A DNA stretch of 64,000 bases from Psococerastis gibbosa (lineage: Eukaryota; Arthropoda; Insecta; Psocodea; Psocidae): positions 30,902,290-30,966,289 of the forward strand of contig OZ020489.1 in NCBI GenBank assembly GCA_963971405.1, given 5' to 3'. The position numbers and the translations under genes are program-made. Position 1 is the first letter of the stretch. Each line of letters starts with the position of its first letter. The notes beneath the pieces are model-generated. The model was given only the letters and a program-made list of their open reading frames with translations. It was not told the origin of the DNA and ran no database searches. Positions 33,601 to 45,350 of the stretch are shown here, piece by piece.

Positions 33601-34400
33601 TTATTGGTCGTAGAGAGAAAAAAATCAGGGTTCTCACCGGTATTGTCAACGTGCAGCGCAACATGACAAGGGGGGCACATTGTGTTGGAGCCCCCCCCCC
33701 CCCCTCGAAATTAAAAGTTTATGTTTTCCACTTACCGTAGCAATTACGATTGGGAAGAAGCTTCAGAAGAATACCAAACGTATGGGGAAAACTGCCCTAA
33801 ACAACCCTACTTGGAGCAAAATTTGATTGGATTATATTTCTAGGATGTGATCTTAGAAGCCGATAATTCCTGACTTTATCCTCGCCTTTGTTCTTTGTGT
33901 CAACATCATGTGACGCCGTGACTGCTGGCACCAACAGCAGGCTTGTGCTGCAAATGTCTTCCACCCCACTGACTCTCACTATGTGCCTAGTTATCATAAA
34001 GAACCTATTGTCATACCTAGGCCACCCACCGAGTTTCTCCTTTGGAATGCTTTTTGTCGACATTCGATCGTAACGCAATAATAGGGAATGTTGGAACTTT
34101 TAGGTTGTTTACCTCGCCATGCTCCAATTTGTTATGACTGACTAGTTTCTAGTTACTACGTCTTCTATGCAAGTGCTACACAATGCGATTGTCCTACATA
34201 GCAAGGGTTTCTTTTAAAGGACTCGACTATCCTGATATCTAGCAAAAAAGAGGCCAAAGGACAATGTAAATTCTCCGTTAACTTGGGGAAGAAAAATTGG
34301 TCGTAGAGAAAAGAAAATCAGGGTTCTCACAGGTAATGTCAAAGTGCAGTGCAACATTACCGTTTGTAAGGGGGGGGGGGCTTAATGGGGTGTCCCCTCT
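33601..34400. repeat. Direct repeats 33601-33690 and 34297-34380
   Basis: Both start 'attggtcgtagaga' and share 'atcagggttctcac.ggta' and 'aaagtgcagtgcaaca', and each ends at a G-rich or G-run segment. They are two copies of one repeat about 700 bases apart. The DNA between has a C-run at 33692-33705 and no supportable gene. Confidence 0.6.
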
Positions 34401-35950
34401 CTTTGAATTAAATGCAATATTATTTACATACAATCTAAACGGTCGAAATTATAACATTATGATTTAGTCCGCATATCCGCAAAATATTATCAGCATAATG
34501 TTATACCGGTATTATGTTTAAATCCAGTAACGATCTCTCTTTTGAAAAGACAAATATTAAAAAGCTATGAGGCAAAGTACTCTCCGGGAAAAATCCATTG
34601 GAAATATCTTACAGACGATTAACGCAAAATGGGCTAACCGACATGAAAATGTAATATTAGCCAGCAAACAGCTGGACGTGTTTTACTAATTAAGCTTTGC
34701 GATTTTTCTAAGGAAAGAAAATGAAAATATGGGTTGCTGTGTGAGGCGTCACCTATGCATAGTCTCGAAGTAAAACAAGCGCTATTTATTGTTTATGTTT
34801 TACAGTACGTAAAAGGGTAGTAACTCAGTTAGGCTGGTGTTCCAGAATTTGTTTCACCGTTAAATATTTTTTACTCTTGTAACAGCGAGCATATAAATAA
34901 TCGTACTATTGTAATGCAAGGACTTCCATACATTGAAAGGAAGAAACACAGAAAGAAAATCTCTTAACTTTACTGGTACATTGGGGGAATTTTGGGGCGT
35001 TCCGCATTCGGACCACTCCCACCACTCTTACCGTTAATTAATAGCCGATACAGTTTGGTGTACGACTGTTACAGTTTACAATGCAACGCGTAAATCAAAT
35101 GGCTAGCATGACTCTGCTTTTAAGTTTGCACCCTGCGTAGTTTGACAACAGTTTGCTAACATCCCAAATGGAAAGGGAAGTAACCCCAATTAAGACGGAA
35201 TATCAACAGAGTCAATAGCCAATTGCAAGGTTCAATGGCGTCCTTCAATGCCATTGCGAAAGACAATTAATAATACATCTAGCATTAATGCTGGAAAAGT
35301 TTCAGAGAATGCATGAAAAAAGAAAAAAATTCCAGTTAAACGAAAAATATCAATAAAATCCAATTTGGGTGGGGCGACTTGGGCAGACAACCTGCCGAAC
35401 TTTAAATAACCAACAGGTTAAAGGTTACAGGTGCTATATGATACCTGAAACCTGGTTTGATGAGCATTTGCCTTCATCCCACACTCGAGTCTTATTTCGT
35501 TTTGGAAGATTTATGAATGTCCATGAAGTAAATGACGGGTAAATCACCCACACCGGGTGGCTGTACAAACAGAACCATGTATCAATGAATGTGGGAACAC
35601 AATTAAAGCAATAATAATAAAAAAGTCAATCACTTCAACTGCTACACTGATGTATGTACTGTTTCACAAGCAGTTGAACTGGCCTGAACTAGGTCTGTAA
35701 TTAATGGTTTTGTAGTAGCTTTATGCTTGGTAGGTACCTTAAACACATTTTTGGCGATAACTCTAATATACGGCACTGTATATTGTGTGTATTGAATAGC
35801 CTACAATGTAGGCTCTAGCAAAATTGGCATAGTAAAATGAATTTCGACGCCGGCACTACAATTATGTTAACGCAACGTTGAGAACAATTGTCGATTTATC
35901 CTATATGTCGCTTCGAAATAACATAAAAACTTGAACATCAAATGTATATC
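34400..35950. other. AT-rich DNA, no gene seen
   Basis: Only a weak copy of the 17276-17342 repeat near 34980-35035 is visible. Confidence 0.45.
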
Positions 35951-35954
35951 ATAC

Positions 35955-36105
35955 TTACTTTACTTTTTCCTCGCTTTTCTCCCAAGGTGGGGGTCAGCGA
36001 TCAGGTTCCCTTCCATTCCTTGCGATTCTGTGCTTCGGCTGCAGTTGCTCCTACAACCCTGAGGTCTTCTATTGTTAGCCTGGGCATAGGTGGTCCCAAA
36101 AGGGA
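35955..36105 (-). pseudogene. Non-LTR ORF2 C-terminal tail scrap
   Basis: The minus strand gives TIEDLRVVGATAAEAQNRKE followed by a short basic end, the pattern of the terminal 'EDL..AG....A.DR..WR' tail of RTE-type ORF2. It contains an early stop. About 45 codons remain. Confidence 0.4.
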
Positions 36106-36693
36106 GGGGGGCGCAGTTGGTATTATGAACACTGTTGGAAAAGAGTAGTAGAGGCTAAAGTCTTCTACACAATAATATAATTATATGGGAGTCATTCATT
36201 TCTGACATATTACAAAAGCTCTGTTCAAGACGACTTTCTCCTATACAACACAAATTACTATTTTTACCAGAAACAATTGTGTCAAATGCAATATTAATTT
36301 CGCAACAGCACTGTCAAAAGCACGGAGGACCCCCCACCACGTAGCATCCACCTCCACCAATTAGAAGAATAGTGTCACAAAATTGAAAAGCAAATTGAGT
36401 TGGAGGAAATCTAAAGGGCGAAACCCCGGAAGAAGGGGCGTCCGATTGTTAAATTCGATTGCAACCCTTGCAGCCCCTACCTATTGTCATCCCCTACATC
36501 AAAAGCTCATGCTGCTTGAGTTCTAATGCTGACAGATGACTGCAAGTGAGATTTTCCGACTGCTTGAAATGCTTGCAGGGGGTAGTTCCAATAGATTTGA
36601 AAAGAAATTACTGTAGAATAAATACACTGTGCTAGCAAATTAATTAGTGATTTACACTTCTGTGCTCTCTTCTGCACACACCCTGGAGAGAAC

Positions 36694-36924
36694 GTGTCCG
36701 TAATGGATACAGAAGCCGAGTTGCTGCTGACAGAAACGGATAATAATATAGTACTTCGGCCATATTATGGGGAACGAAAAGGATCACCGTCTGCATGTAA
36801 AATTCCAAGAGAAGATAGAAAGACTGAGGGCTCCAGGCAGAAGAAGAGCAAGAGCACGACTTCCCTTTTCAGAGCAGCAGTCCCCAAGGTACAAATTGCC
36901 TTAGGGATCGCCAATCTTCGATAG
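36694..36924 (+). CDS. Short unrecognised frame
   Basis: From the ATG at 36703, 73 codons to the stop at 36922-36924. The product would be acidic at the start and lysine/arginine-rich in the middle (KSKSTTSLFRAAVPK), without membrane segments. A possible splice donor CCCCAAG/GTACAA lies near 36890. No family recognised; it may be an exon, or chance. Confidence 0.2.
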   Translation: MSVMDTEAELLLTETDNNIVLRPYYGERKGSPSACKIPREDRKTEGSRQKKSKSTTSLFRAAVPKVQIALGIANLR

Positions 36925-36954
36925 AAGCGGCGTTTAAAGAAGAAGTAGCTATCA

Positions 36955-37110
36955 AATTGTGCCTAGAAAATCTTTGCACCGCGAGAGCGATTTTATGCCA
37001 ATACAGCCACTGTGAAATTTGAATTTTAATTAATTAGCTCACACGCCATGTTGTTTTCCAAAAATTTGGAAGGATGAGCTAACACTTATTGCTAGATAAG
37101 TTATTCTTTA
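36955..37110 (-). repeat. Dispersed repeat, inverted copy at 48670-48800
   Basis: The order 'ttccaaa..tttggaa', 'catggcgtgtgagctaat', 'cacagtggct.tattgg', 'atcgctct' is shared on opposite strands. Its right part (37040-37110) recurs at 37513-37555 plus 37951-37980, split by the second MITE. Confidence 0.65.
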
Positions 37111-37505
37111 GGCGGGGATTCCACCGACCGGCTAGGGCTAAATACAAAAATGGTGACGTGGTAGCAGACATTCAAGACTTAGGCGGGGTTTCCACCGACC
37201 TCGCATTGTAGAATGCAAATGACATTGACGGAAATGTTTGTTTTCCTCTATGCCATAGTTAAAATTGATCAATGATCGTAGCCTACAGTAAAATCACAAA
37301 CAAACTAAAATTAAAAAATGGCGTCATGGGATGTGTTAATTACAAACATTTTAATAGATTTCTATAAAAAGAAAAACAAACATTTCCGTCAATGTAATTT
37401 GCATTCTGCAATGCGAGGTCGGTGGAAACCCCGCCTAAGTCTTGAATGTCTGCTACCACGTCACCGTTTTGTATTTAGCCCTAGCCGGTCGGTGGAATCG
37501 CCGCC
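37111..37505. mobile_element. PIF/Harbinger-like MITE, copy 1 (395 bp)
   Basis: Ends GGCGGGGATTCCACCGACCGG and its inverted partner ending CCGGTCGGTGGAATCGCCGCC, with TTA before and TAA after. The interior contains a second, inverted set of 'ggcggggtttccaccgacc' words, so the element folds on itself more than once. Confidence 0.8.
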
Positions 37506-37555
37506 TAAGCATCACACGCCATGTTGTTTTCCAAAAATTTGGAAGGATGAGCTAA

Positions 37556-37950
37556 GGCGCGGTTTCCACCGACCGGCTAGGGCTAAATACAAATACGGTG
37601 ACGTGGTATCAGACGTTCAAGACTTAGGCGGGGTTTCCACCGACCTCGCATCGCAGAATGCTAATGATATTGACGGAAATTAGAATTTTTCTTTTTATAG
37701 AAATCTATTAAAATGTTTGTACTTAACATATCCCATGACGCCGTTTTTTAATTTTAGTTTGTTTGTTTGTGATTTTACTGTATGATCATTGATCAATTTT
37801 AACTATGGCATAGAGGAAAACAAACATTTCCGTCAATTTCATTTGCATTCTGCAATGCGAGGTCGGTGGAATCCCCGTCTAAGTCTTGAATGTCTGCTAC
37901 CACGTCGCCGTATTTGTATTTAGCCCTAGCCGGTCGGTCTAAACCGCGCC
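37556..37950. mobile_element. PIF/Harbinger-like MITE, copy 2 (395 bp)
   Basis: Same length as copy 1. Ends GGCGCGGTTTCCACCGACCGG / CCGGTCGGTCTAAACCGCGCC, flanked by an exact TAA duplication (37553-37555, 37951-37953), as expected for PIF/Harbinger (TWA). It interrupts a duplicate of the sequence that flanks copy 1 on the left, which is intact at 37040-37110, so the empty site can be read directly. Confidence 0.85.
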
Positions 37951-38442
37951 TAACACTTATTGCTAGATAAGTTATTCTTTTGCATCGCTGCTTCAGCATG
38001 TACTATAGCTTTTAATATTTTATGATTATAATCAAATAGGCAAGGCAGACAATAGAAATTCAAGAGAGGACCGGTAGCCAGATCAGTCTAGGCCCGAGGT
38101 CACGCTCGCATTGTTATGTTAAATGCGCGAGCCTTTAATTAGCATGGACGCTGGACCAGTTTTTTATCCATCCCTCATTCATTGGACGTACCTGTACCTC
38201 AGCCTGTGACTGCGCCTGCGCCATGTAACAACCTGCTGTGTGTAGGTGTCATCCAAAGGTCGCACACAAAATTACCATTTACGGACTCTAAATGAGCCTT
38301 TCTTTAATTATCTAACCTGCGTTCACCATGTTTTTCACGCAGTTAATGCCGGCACCGAGCTCACCGCTTTAATTGCTCCCACAGATATATTTCTCTATTT
38401 ACAGGAATTTTATTCAATATTTTCATGATTAGAACGACTCGG

Positions 38443-38697
38443 CATATCGTCACCCTAAAGTCAGAAGGGCGTAACCATCATTTTTGGGGAAATTGATTTA
38501 TGGTCAGATTTAGTGGGATTGTCATTAGCTCTTACTTTGCATACACTGAAAAATTTAATTTTGAGAAATAAGGCGGAAATTTTCGATTAGGAGAGCATAT
38601 CTGAATGTTGCAAACTAGGTTACACAGACACAGAAACGCAATATCCCGAAAAGTTGTCATTGATCATACGCTCTTCTGACTTTAGGGTGACGATATG
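38443..38697. mobile_element. Mariner-like MITE with 25-bp perfect TIRs
   Basis: 38443-38467 and 38673-38697 are perfect inverted repeats (CATATCGTCACCCTAAAG... / ...CTTTAGGGTGACGATATG), with an imperfect extension inwards (GGCGTA.. / AGCGTAT). A TA is available at each edge, compatible with a TA duplication. No coding content. Confidence 0.7.
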
Positions 38698-39154
38698 AGT
38701 AAATTTTTAAGAAGGTTACTGTATGCTTAATTTATATGTCTAACGAATTTACCTTTATTTATTGACTTTATATGAAAACAACAACAACAACAATATAAAC
38801 CTGCCATCACAGATGGGAACATAAGGCCCTCTCATACACTCAACTGGGATGACAAGCAATTATACGCATACGTCAGTAATAGTGCTGGTGCAAACACTGA
38901 AATAAAAAGCATGGCACACATTACCTTTGCTGTATTCAGAAAAAAAAATGAAAAAAAAAAACACGACACGTCAACACGTAATTGAGCTTTTGAGGTTGCT
39001 TATGATTAGAGTTCGATGGCCAATAATACTCGATTTGGTAAGAGGAAACGGGGGGTCGAAGTTCGAGACTTGGAATATCTGGAAAGTTTTTCTTAAATTC
39101 TTTCCATCACCAGTAGGGGGAAAACGCGGCATCCCAAATAGACCCTTGGTAAAG

Positions 39155-39393
39155 AGAGAAGATTTGCCGACGTCTTTTCCATCGTGGCGATGTGGCTTGG
39201 CGAATGGTTGGTGCAGAAAATTTCTATGATCTGGCGTGTCCAGGGGAAAACAGTGCAGTTTTGTGCGGTCGGCTTCACACAAGCTGGTGAAATCGCTGAG
39301 AAATCGACAAGAAATCTTCTGCTAGCCCTAAGGCTACAATGGAAGAGACGTCGGCAAATCGCGACTGGCAGATTCGTCTGTGTGTACCGGGCC
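39155..39393. mobile_element. Second copy of the 1171-1442 element, left-truncated
   Basis: Shares 'gacgtcttttcca', 'gatctggcgtgtc.agggg', 'gtgcggtcgg', 'gctacaatgga' and the right end GTGTGTACCGGGCC followed by TAA. The left TIR is missing. Confidence 0.7.
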
Positions 39394-39428
39394 TAAAGAA
39401 AACGAAAGAGAGGGGATCTCCTCTAGAT

Positions 39429-39636
39429 CAGTGGCGGCGCTAGAAATTTTAAGGTGGGGGGGGGCAATGAAAAAACAAAATACTTTTCATTGGGAGTAGG
39501 TATACCGTTCAATAATTCTGCAATTTAACAAAATGTAAAATATCTCAAAACTGGGGGGGGGCCCCGGAGGGACCGGAGAAACTTTTGAGGGGGGGGGGGG
39601 CAGGCCCCCTCGGGCACCCCTATAGCGCCGCCACTG
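39429..39636. mobile_element. hAT-like MITE with 8-bp target duplication
   Basis: 208 bases, ends CAGTGGCGGCGCTAGAA and TATAGCGCCGCCACTG, flanked by the exact duplication CTCTAGAT (39421-39428 and 39637-39644). Long G-runs lie inside. A related element is at 58217-58471. Confidence 0.9.
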
Positions 39637-40265
39637 CTCTAGATGTACCTAAGAGTCTAAGACTGAACCCCTTGCCTATATCTTGAGCCTTTGTCCATAC
39701 CCTAGTCATTGGTTGAGACCCCAATAAACTAAGATGCACCAATAGTTGTACTATTATTGTAACAGGTATATGCCGGCGCTAAAAGTTTCCCATGGCTAGG
39801 TTTTTCAAGGCAGGTGTACAGTTTTGTATTGGATACCTACGCAGAGAAAATCCGCCGGGTACTATAGGTACCAGGCTCATATGAACTTGGCCATATCTGC
39901 CTGACCAATAATCGCTAAAAACGCTTGTGGCTCGACCATAAGCTAAGCAGAGAGTTACCCATCACGGTAGTAATTCCTTCGGGTTATTTTTTGATCTCGC
40001 CCATTCTAAATAAAAAACCTGTTTAATAAATTTGATATGTAGGTTGCGTTTTAAGATGGGTTTCCATTATTCTGTTTTACATACTGTAGCCTCTATGTTG
40101 ATGTTTAGGCTTTGTTATCTCGGTGGCTCGGTCAGGCTTTCAGGTGCGGATTAAGTTTTGGGGTTTGAATTTTAGTTTCGCTTCAGAAATCATGCAAATG
40201 CTATTTTGAATTTTAATTTACAGTTTATTTACAACCATTTTTTGTGTGATTACAAGTTAAAAGTA

Positions 40266-40512
40266 AAAGTAAATTCGTGTCGGGGTGGTACTACCCGTGG
40301 TACAGGAGTTTTCAGGTTGCATCAACAGCCTCCTGTTTAACCTATCGACAGTCAGGGAAGACTGCCGGGACCGCCGGCTTTACATGCCCTCCGAAGCATG
40401 GTAGTCAGAAGATAAATAATTGTACCACTAGAAAATTTTGGCATTCGGGTGGGACTCGAACCAGTCACCTTCTGGATGATAGTCCGAGTCGTTACCTCTA
40501 CGCCATTCTGAT
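40266..40512 (-). mobile_element. tRNA-derived SINE, divergent copy
   Basis: On the minus strand: A-box-like GGCGTAGAGGTAACGACTCGG and B-box GGTTCGAGTCCC, then a body that contains the same 'catgcttcggagggcatgta' block as the main SINE family. The tail is not clear. Confidence 0.75.
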
Positions 40513-41157
40513 TACAAGTTTAATTTTTCATGTTTTTGAGTTTCATATTTCATCATAGTAAAAATAAAATTTGCCACCGGCCCCAATGTTACTTGGGATT
40601 TAAGCCTTAGTTAATTTCTACCAATTGGTAATGGAAACCCGCTAGCACCCTCAAATTAATGTAATAATATTTAAATTTAAATTTTATTTTATTTACCTGG
40701 GTACAGGTTAATTTTTAAATCAGTTAAAATTAATTAAAACATTTAAAAAAAGTAGTTTATTTGAACACAACTGAAATCGGCTAGTTAGTAGTGAGTTTAA
40801 TTAATTATTTTTTTAATTATTAATTAAAATTTTGTCAGAAGTTGCATAGTTAATACTTTAATCCATTACCACTGCAGATCTGCAGGGTTCCAATTCGTCC
40901 CTGGTAAAATGTAAGCCTATGGTCAGACGGCGTAAAGTTAATTCTTCCTTATTTTTAATCATGTATTTTCGAAATTGTTGCCAGTGCTAAATTGTGGCTT
41001 ATTAAAATACCTTTATAAGCGAACAGCATCTAAAGACAACATTTAAAATTTGTAAAAGCTCTCTTCAAACATCCTACAATTCGTACAATAGTTAAATTGA
41101 GTGCTCTAATTTACATATTATAACTTAAATTTTACCCTTTTTTCAGGTAAGCACTTC

Positions 41158-41212
41158 TTTCCTATAGTAACATCTAACATGGCAGCGAATCCAAGTAGAA
41201 AATGTCAGGTAA
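41158..41212 (+). other. Candidate first coding exon (weak)
   Basis: After an acceptor-like pyrimidine tract (CCCTTTTTTCAG near 41146) and a second AG (TTTCCTATAG) comes AACATGG, a good start context, then ten codons (MAANPSRKCQ) ending at CAG/GTAATG, a donor-like site. Nothing further supports it, and such motifs arise by chance. Confidence 0.15.
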
Positions 41213-41524
41213 TGCTTTCGTGATAAATTATCTGCTTCCATCAGAAGCTGTTAAAGGTAATTACAATTACACCTCTGCAGGTAGCCAGATCAGATCTAAT
41301 TAATGCATGTACACTATTCATAATTCAATTATAATTTCAAAGTTATAATCGGTCTTGCTAGTTAAAACTACATTATTACGGCATGTCGTCACCGAAAAGA
41401 TTGCATCTACGAGTAATCTCATAAGCCTTCCTCAGAGTATTTTACTATAAGTTGAAATGTTTCCATAAGTAGCATTTGTGGTCTGTTAGTGGAATTCATG
41501 AAATAAAACACATTTTGCTTTAAA

Positions 41525-41873
41525 AGGTAGTACGCACCCCAAAATATGTTGTTTTATTGACTTATTTTTTATTTAATTTACAAAGCAAGTCATTAAAGAT
41601 TTGGCTCCTGTAAGTTGTCGAAGACTATTTCATGGATCATATAATATGAAATATTACATTTTTGGTACATGAGTTCTTTAATAAAAACCATTGGGGCTTA
41701 AAATTTAGAGTAAAAGTGAATTTTTGAAAAAAAACTAGAAAACCCAAAAGCAAAAATATTCGATTATATAGTATCATGCTTCTGCAACTGAAATGAGCCA
41801 AATTTTTAATAACTTGCTGAGTTAATGAAATAAAAAATAAAAATTATTTAATTTTGGGGTGCCAATTTTACGT
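41525..41873. mobile_element. MITE-like element 'F' with short TIRs
   Basis: Left GTACGCACCCCAAAAT and right ATTTTGGGGTGCCAATTTTAC are inverted. Partial copies lie at 19374-19610, about 19690-19800 and, inverted, 22840-22925. The interior is AT-rich without a transposase. Confidence 0.65.
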
Positions 41874-42045
41874 ATCGTTTTATTATTTATTAGGTATTTA
41901 ACTGAATCTTCTTCAAATGCATCTTCTATGGAAAGTTAGCTATCATAATGGCTTAATAGTTAAATGGCTTAATAGTTTGCTTACAAAACATTTGGAAATC
42001 TATGCTAATTATTAATATTACGTAAATTCCGATGTATTGTGTTTT

Positions 42046-42111
42046 GGCGCTTATTCCACCAACGTCAATACTGCATTTAATATCACTATTGACGTTGGTG
42101 GAATAAGCACC
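42046..42111. mobile_element. 66-bp palindromic mini-MITE / hairpin
   Basis: GGCGCTTATTCCACCAACG and its inverse: a perfect 22-bp stem (42049-42070 with 42087-42108), extended imperfectly to 25, and a 16-base loop. The ends resemble the PIF/Harbinger-like GGCG..ATTCCACC ends at 37111 and 47628; the flanks are TTT and TTA. It is probably the smallest remnant of such an element. Transcribed, it would form a long hairpin. Confidence 0.7.
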
Positions 42112-42503
42112 TTAGTTTTACAGCATTTGTGACGAAATGAATGAAACGGGGAATTTGAATTGGAGAAAATGCTGGTAGTCACTTGTCCCCCCGCACCAGT
42201 CACATTTGAAGCAAATACTGAACTGTGAACTGAACTACAGGGTTTTGAATTGAATTGAATTGAAAACGACTTTATTGAATAAAAACAAAACTTTATTGAA
42301 AAAAAAACAATAAGACTATAATCTTTATTGTTATATCTTTATAATTTTCTTTATTTTTATGGAGTGGGTAAAATACTTATTGTAAATATATGCTTAAGCA
42401 ACTTGAAAATGGAGCAGTTCTACTAGTATTTTGAGTCTCGCGAAATTGTCGGACAATTGCGCCACAGGTCACAGCATCACCATGGGACCACCCAACCCAC
42501 GTC

Positions 42504-42869
42504 TTGAGGGTTTTCTTTTCCAATTTTTTTTTTCCTTCAAAGTTGCACACTAACATTACTCAACCGTTACATTGCAGACGCATTAAGGGTAAATGTACAC
42601 ACTTTCTGAAAACAGCATTTTGTTGTTGTGATGATGCGAATAACTGTATTACGCCTGCATTATGTTTTAAAAGAAATCACCAGAAGAATAGCGAAAATGA
42701 CCAGAAAAAAACTGAACCAATAAATCCCATTTCATACGTCTGTCGAACTGTGGCCAATCGATTTCAGAGCCAGCTACACTCTTTTATACACTCATTTATG
42801 AAAACGTATAGAAAAATTCTTCTAACCCATGCTAACTCAATGGTAGCTCTACACGAATTATTTTTGTAG
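42504..42869 (+). CDS. 121-codon unrecognised frame
   Basis: Open in AT-rich DNA. The predicted product has a cysteine-rich middle (FLKTAFCCCDDANNC) but no family I recognise, and no splice signals or copies nearby. It may be chance. Confidence 0.15.
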   Translation: MRVFFSNFFFPSKLHTNITQPLHCRRIKGKCTHFLKTAFCCCDDANNCITPALCFKRNHQKNSENDQKKTEPINPISYVCRTVANRFQSQLHSFIHSFMKTYRKILLTHANSMVALHELFL

Positions 42870-43395
42870 AATTTTTTTTTAAGAATAATATTGGTGTAGC
42901 CGTTCACTCCTATGTACATTGTCTACCCACTGTATATTGTATTTTCCTGTACAATCCTACAGCAGTGACTAAAGCCTCAGATTCACCCGTTCAATGCTCC
43001 TACCGCAGTCACCAAGTGAAGTGGCCATGTATCACTAACACATCAGTTTATTTTTTTTACTGCTGCATACATGAATAGATCAATGCACATTACCGATAAA
43101 CTGGAAGATTTTATTTTGAATAATGCCAACGAGTTCTCACTATTTGTGTTTTCTCATAACACGCGACATAATGTTACCCGAAGACAGTCTCCATAATTAT
43201 GATGATGGGGATGTTCATCACACTACAGACAAGAGCGGAGGGAACTGGTCACCCTGATAAAGCACCATGGTCTTAGCCAGCCTTTTTCATACATCGACCT
43301 ACTTCAGGAACTGGTCAGGGATGTTTTAACAACTGTGGCCCGGTTCCTTGATAAGATCTGTCAAAAGTGGTGGAAAGGTAGGCAACCCCGTTGTC

Positions 43396-43750
43396 CATTG
43401 TGTGAAGTACAACTGTATTTCGCGGAGTACTCACTTCTGTTCTTTTGATACCTAGCTAGCCTTCTTCTTGGGATATTATGAATCACGGTTCTGGACACTT
43501 ATAAAGGATTATAATTCAGTAAATCAAATACACATACACAACACTGGACTTTTAAAGGTCAGAGAAACACAGAAATACTACTGGTTAAAAATATGGACGA
43601 TACTGAGGTTTGAATATACGGACAACACTGGCAACACACTAGTAATAACTAGCAATAACTAACTATAACTGACTATAACTGACTGTAACTGACTATAACT
43701 AACTTAAACAAATTTGGCTCTCTGGTTTTATATCATAACTATTCAATGGA
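43396..43750 (+). repeat. Dispersed repeat 'G', copy 2
   Basis: Full-length partner of 25424-25730, with an added microsatellite of ACTGACTATA units at 43648-43705. Confidence 0.6.
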
Positions 43751-43929
43751 TTAGTCATAGGACACAGTATAAGTAAATACAAATACAGATTAATAGTTAA
43801 GTATGTAGAACAATGAGTAAAGTAAAGAATAATAATCCAGAGTCCTAATAATAACCAAATTCCAGTTCCAGAGTACCGAGTACAAAGTAACAAAGTAGGC
43901 CTAGAATAGTGCTGGTACATTACAATTGC

Positions 43930-44005
43930 ACTGGGTTAATTGTAAGAGTGGGCCGAAAAGCCCGAAATTCGCCCATATGGAAAATGAAGACAATTGTCTT
44001 TCTTT
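43930..44005 (-). repeat. Inverted copy of the 17276-17342 repeat
   Basis: 'gggttaattgtaagagtggg' and 'cgaaattcgcccatat' are reverse complements of the blocks at 17276-17342. Confidence 0.65.
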
Positions 44006-45177
44006 CCCGATAACATTTTTGCCTTGCCAAATCGCAGTAAGTGAGTATAAAAACAGATTGACAGAAAAAACGCATATTTTCTTTGAGGGGCAGAAACATG
44101 CCTGCCCTCGAACTAGGCGCCCCCTCAATACGTTCTTAAATATGTTCTAGCTGTGAGCGCGAGGGTAACCCAGCCTTTTCGAGGAAACTTACAAGGAAAT
44201 GTGGAGTGTGGACCAAACCGATGCCCCATGGTGTGATATAGACCCCCAGCCCCCAGGCTCCAGTGGACATAATTTATTTCTCTGAAGACTGGAGGACAAT
44301 AAAAAGTGTATACAATGGCAATGTGACTGTGTTTGACGCTATCTGTCCATCGGTTTCATTGCGCTCTCCGTCTCTCCCTGTATTTCTCCTATTGTCTTCC
44401 CATAAAATGTTTAATTTAAATATTTCCATGGAATTTATACCTTTCACGCGTTCTCCAGTGGCCAATTAAGTGTGAAAAAATATGGAAATTCTTCGGTGAA
44501 ATAGTTACGCAATTTGGTGATGTTTTTAAATAGTATTTTATGCAACTCGACATTCCTTCGTAGACTCATTGCATTGCAGCTTTGGGGGGGGGGGGAGGAT
44601 GTTGGTTGCACAAAGATAACATGATGTATAAGATACTGCGCAACCCTGTGTCGTCTACACCCCTACGAAGTCAACAAGCTTAATGAGAAACTCAAGGCTT
44701 TAGTTCTGCAATCTGCAGTGGCATTCGTCCAAAGTCGCTAACTGTCGTATAAGACATAAGTTGAAGCTGAAGGGAAAGATTGCTACTTGCTAGTGAACAT
44801 AGAAATTCCATCCCCAATAACAACTAACAAGGGAACGAAATAAACCAGTCCTGGCACTACAATTTGGAATATACTCCACCTGCAACCCTCCTCGTATTCC
44901 AAGGGGAAGTGAATACCTGAAACTGTTTGTTTTAGAATCTTGAAGGTTGTGCAGGCATTGTTGGCTTGTTTTGATTCAAACACAAAATTGTTTTCGATTG
45001 TTCAAATGTGCCCTTTGGACGCCAAAGTATGTTTTTACAGTTATTTGCTTGATGGAATCGGACTCCCCACTACCCGTTTGCGAACAAAGTCTAATTTTAA
45101 GAAGAAATATTGATAGTAGAATGAGATGCCATATACTAGAAGAAATATTCCTTTACATTTTGGAATATAGTACGCAG

Positions 45178-45350
45178 GGATGGATCCATCAACCTATGGG
45201 GGGAGAGGGGTATTAGTGTCAGTGAGTCAAAATATAATAAACTCATTTAGTATAGATTAAATTATAACGTAATAAATTTACTTATAACCGACTTACTGAA
45301 TTTCGGGGGTGGGGGAGGAGGGGGCAGCTACCCCCTCTGTATCCATCCTT
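45178..45350. mobile_element. G-rich MITE-like element
   Basis: Begins AGGGATGGATCCAT with a G-run inside and ends with a G-run, CCCCCTCTGTATCCATCCTT. The ends are inverted and have the GGATCC-type core of the hAT-like MITEs at 22662 and 50776. No target duplication could be read. Confidence 0.5.

Noticed and set aside
37318-37683. 121-codon open frame as a gene
   Set aside because: It runs through the ends of both Harbinger-like MITEs and the flank between them; the frame is a shadow of repeat sequence.
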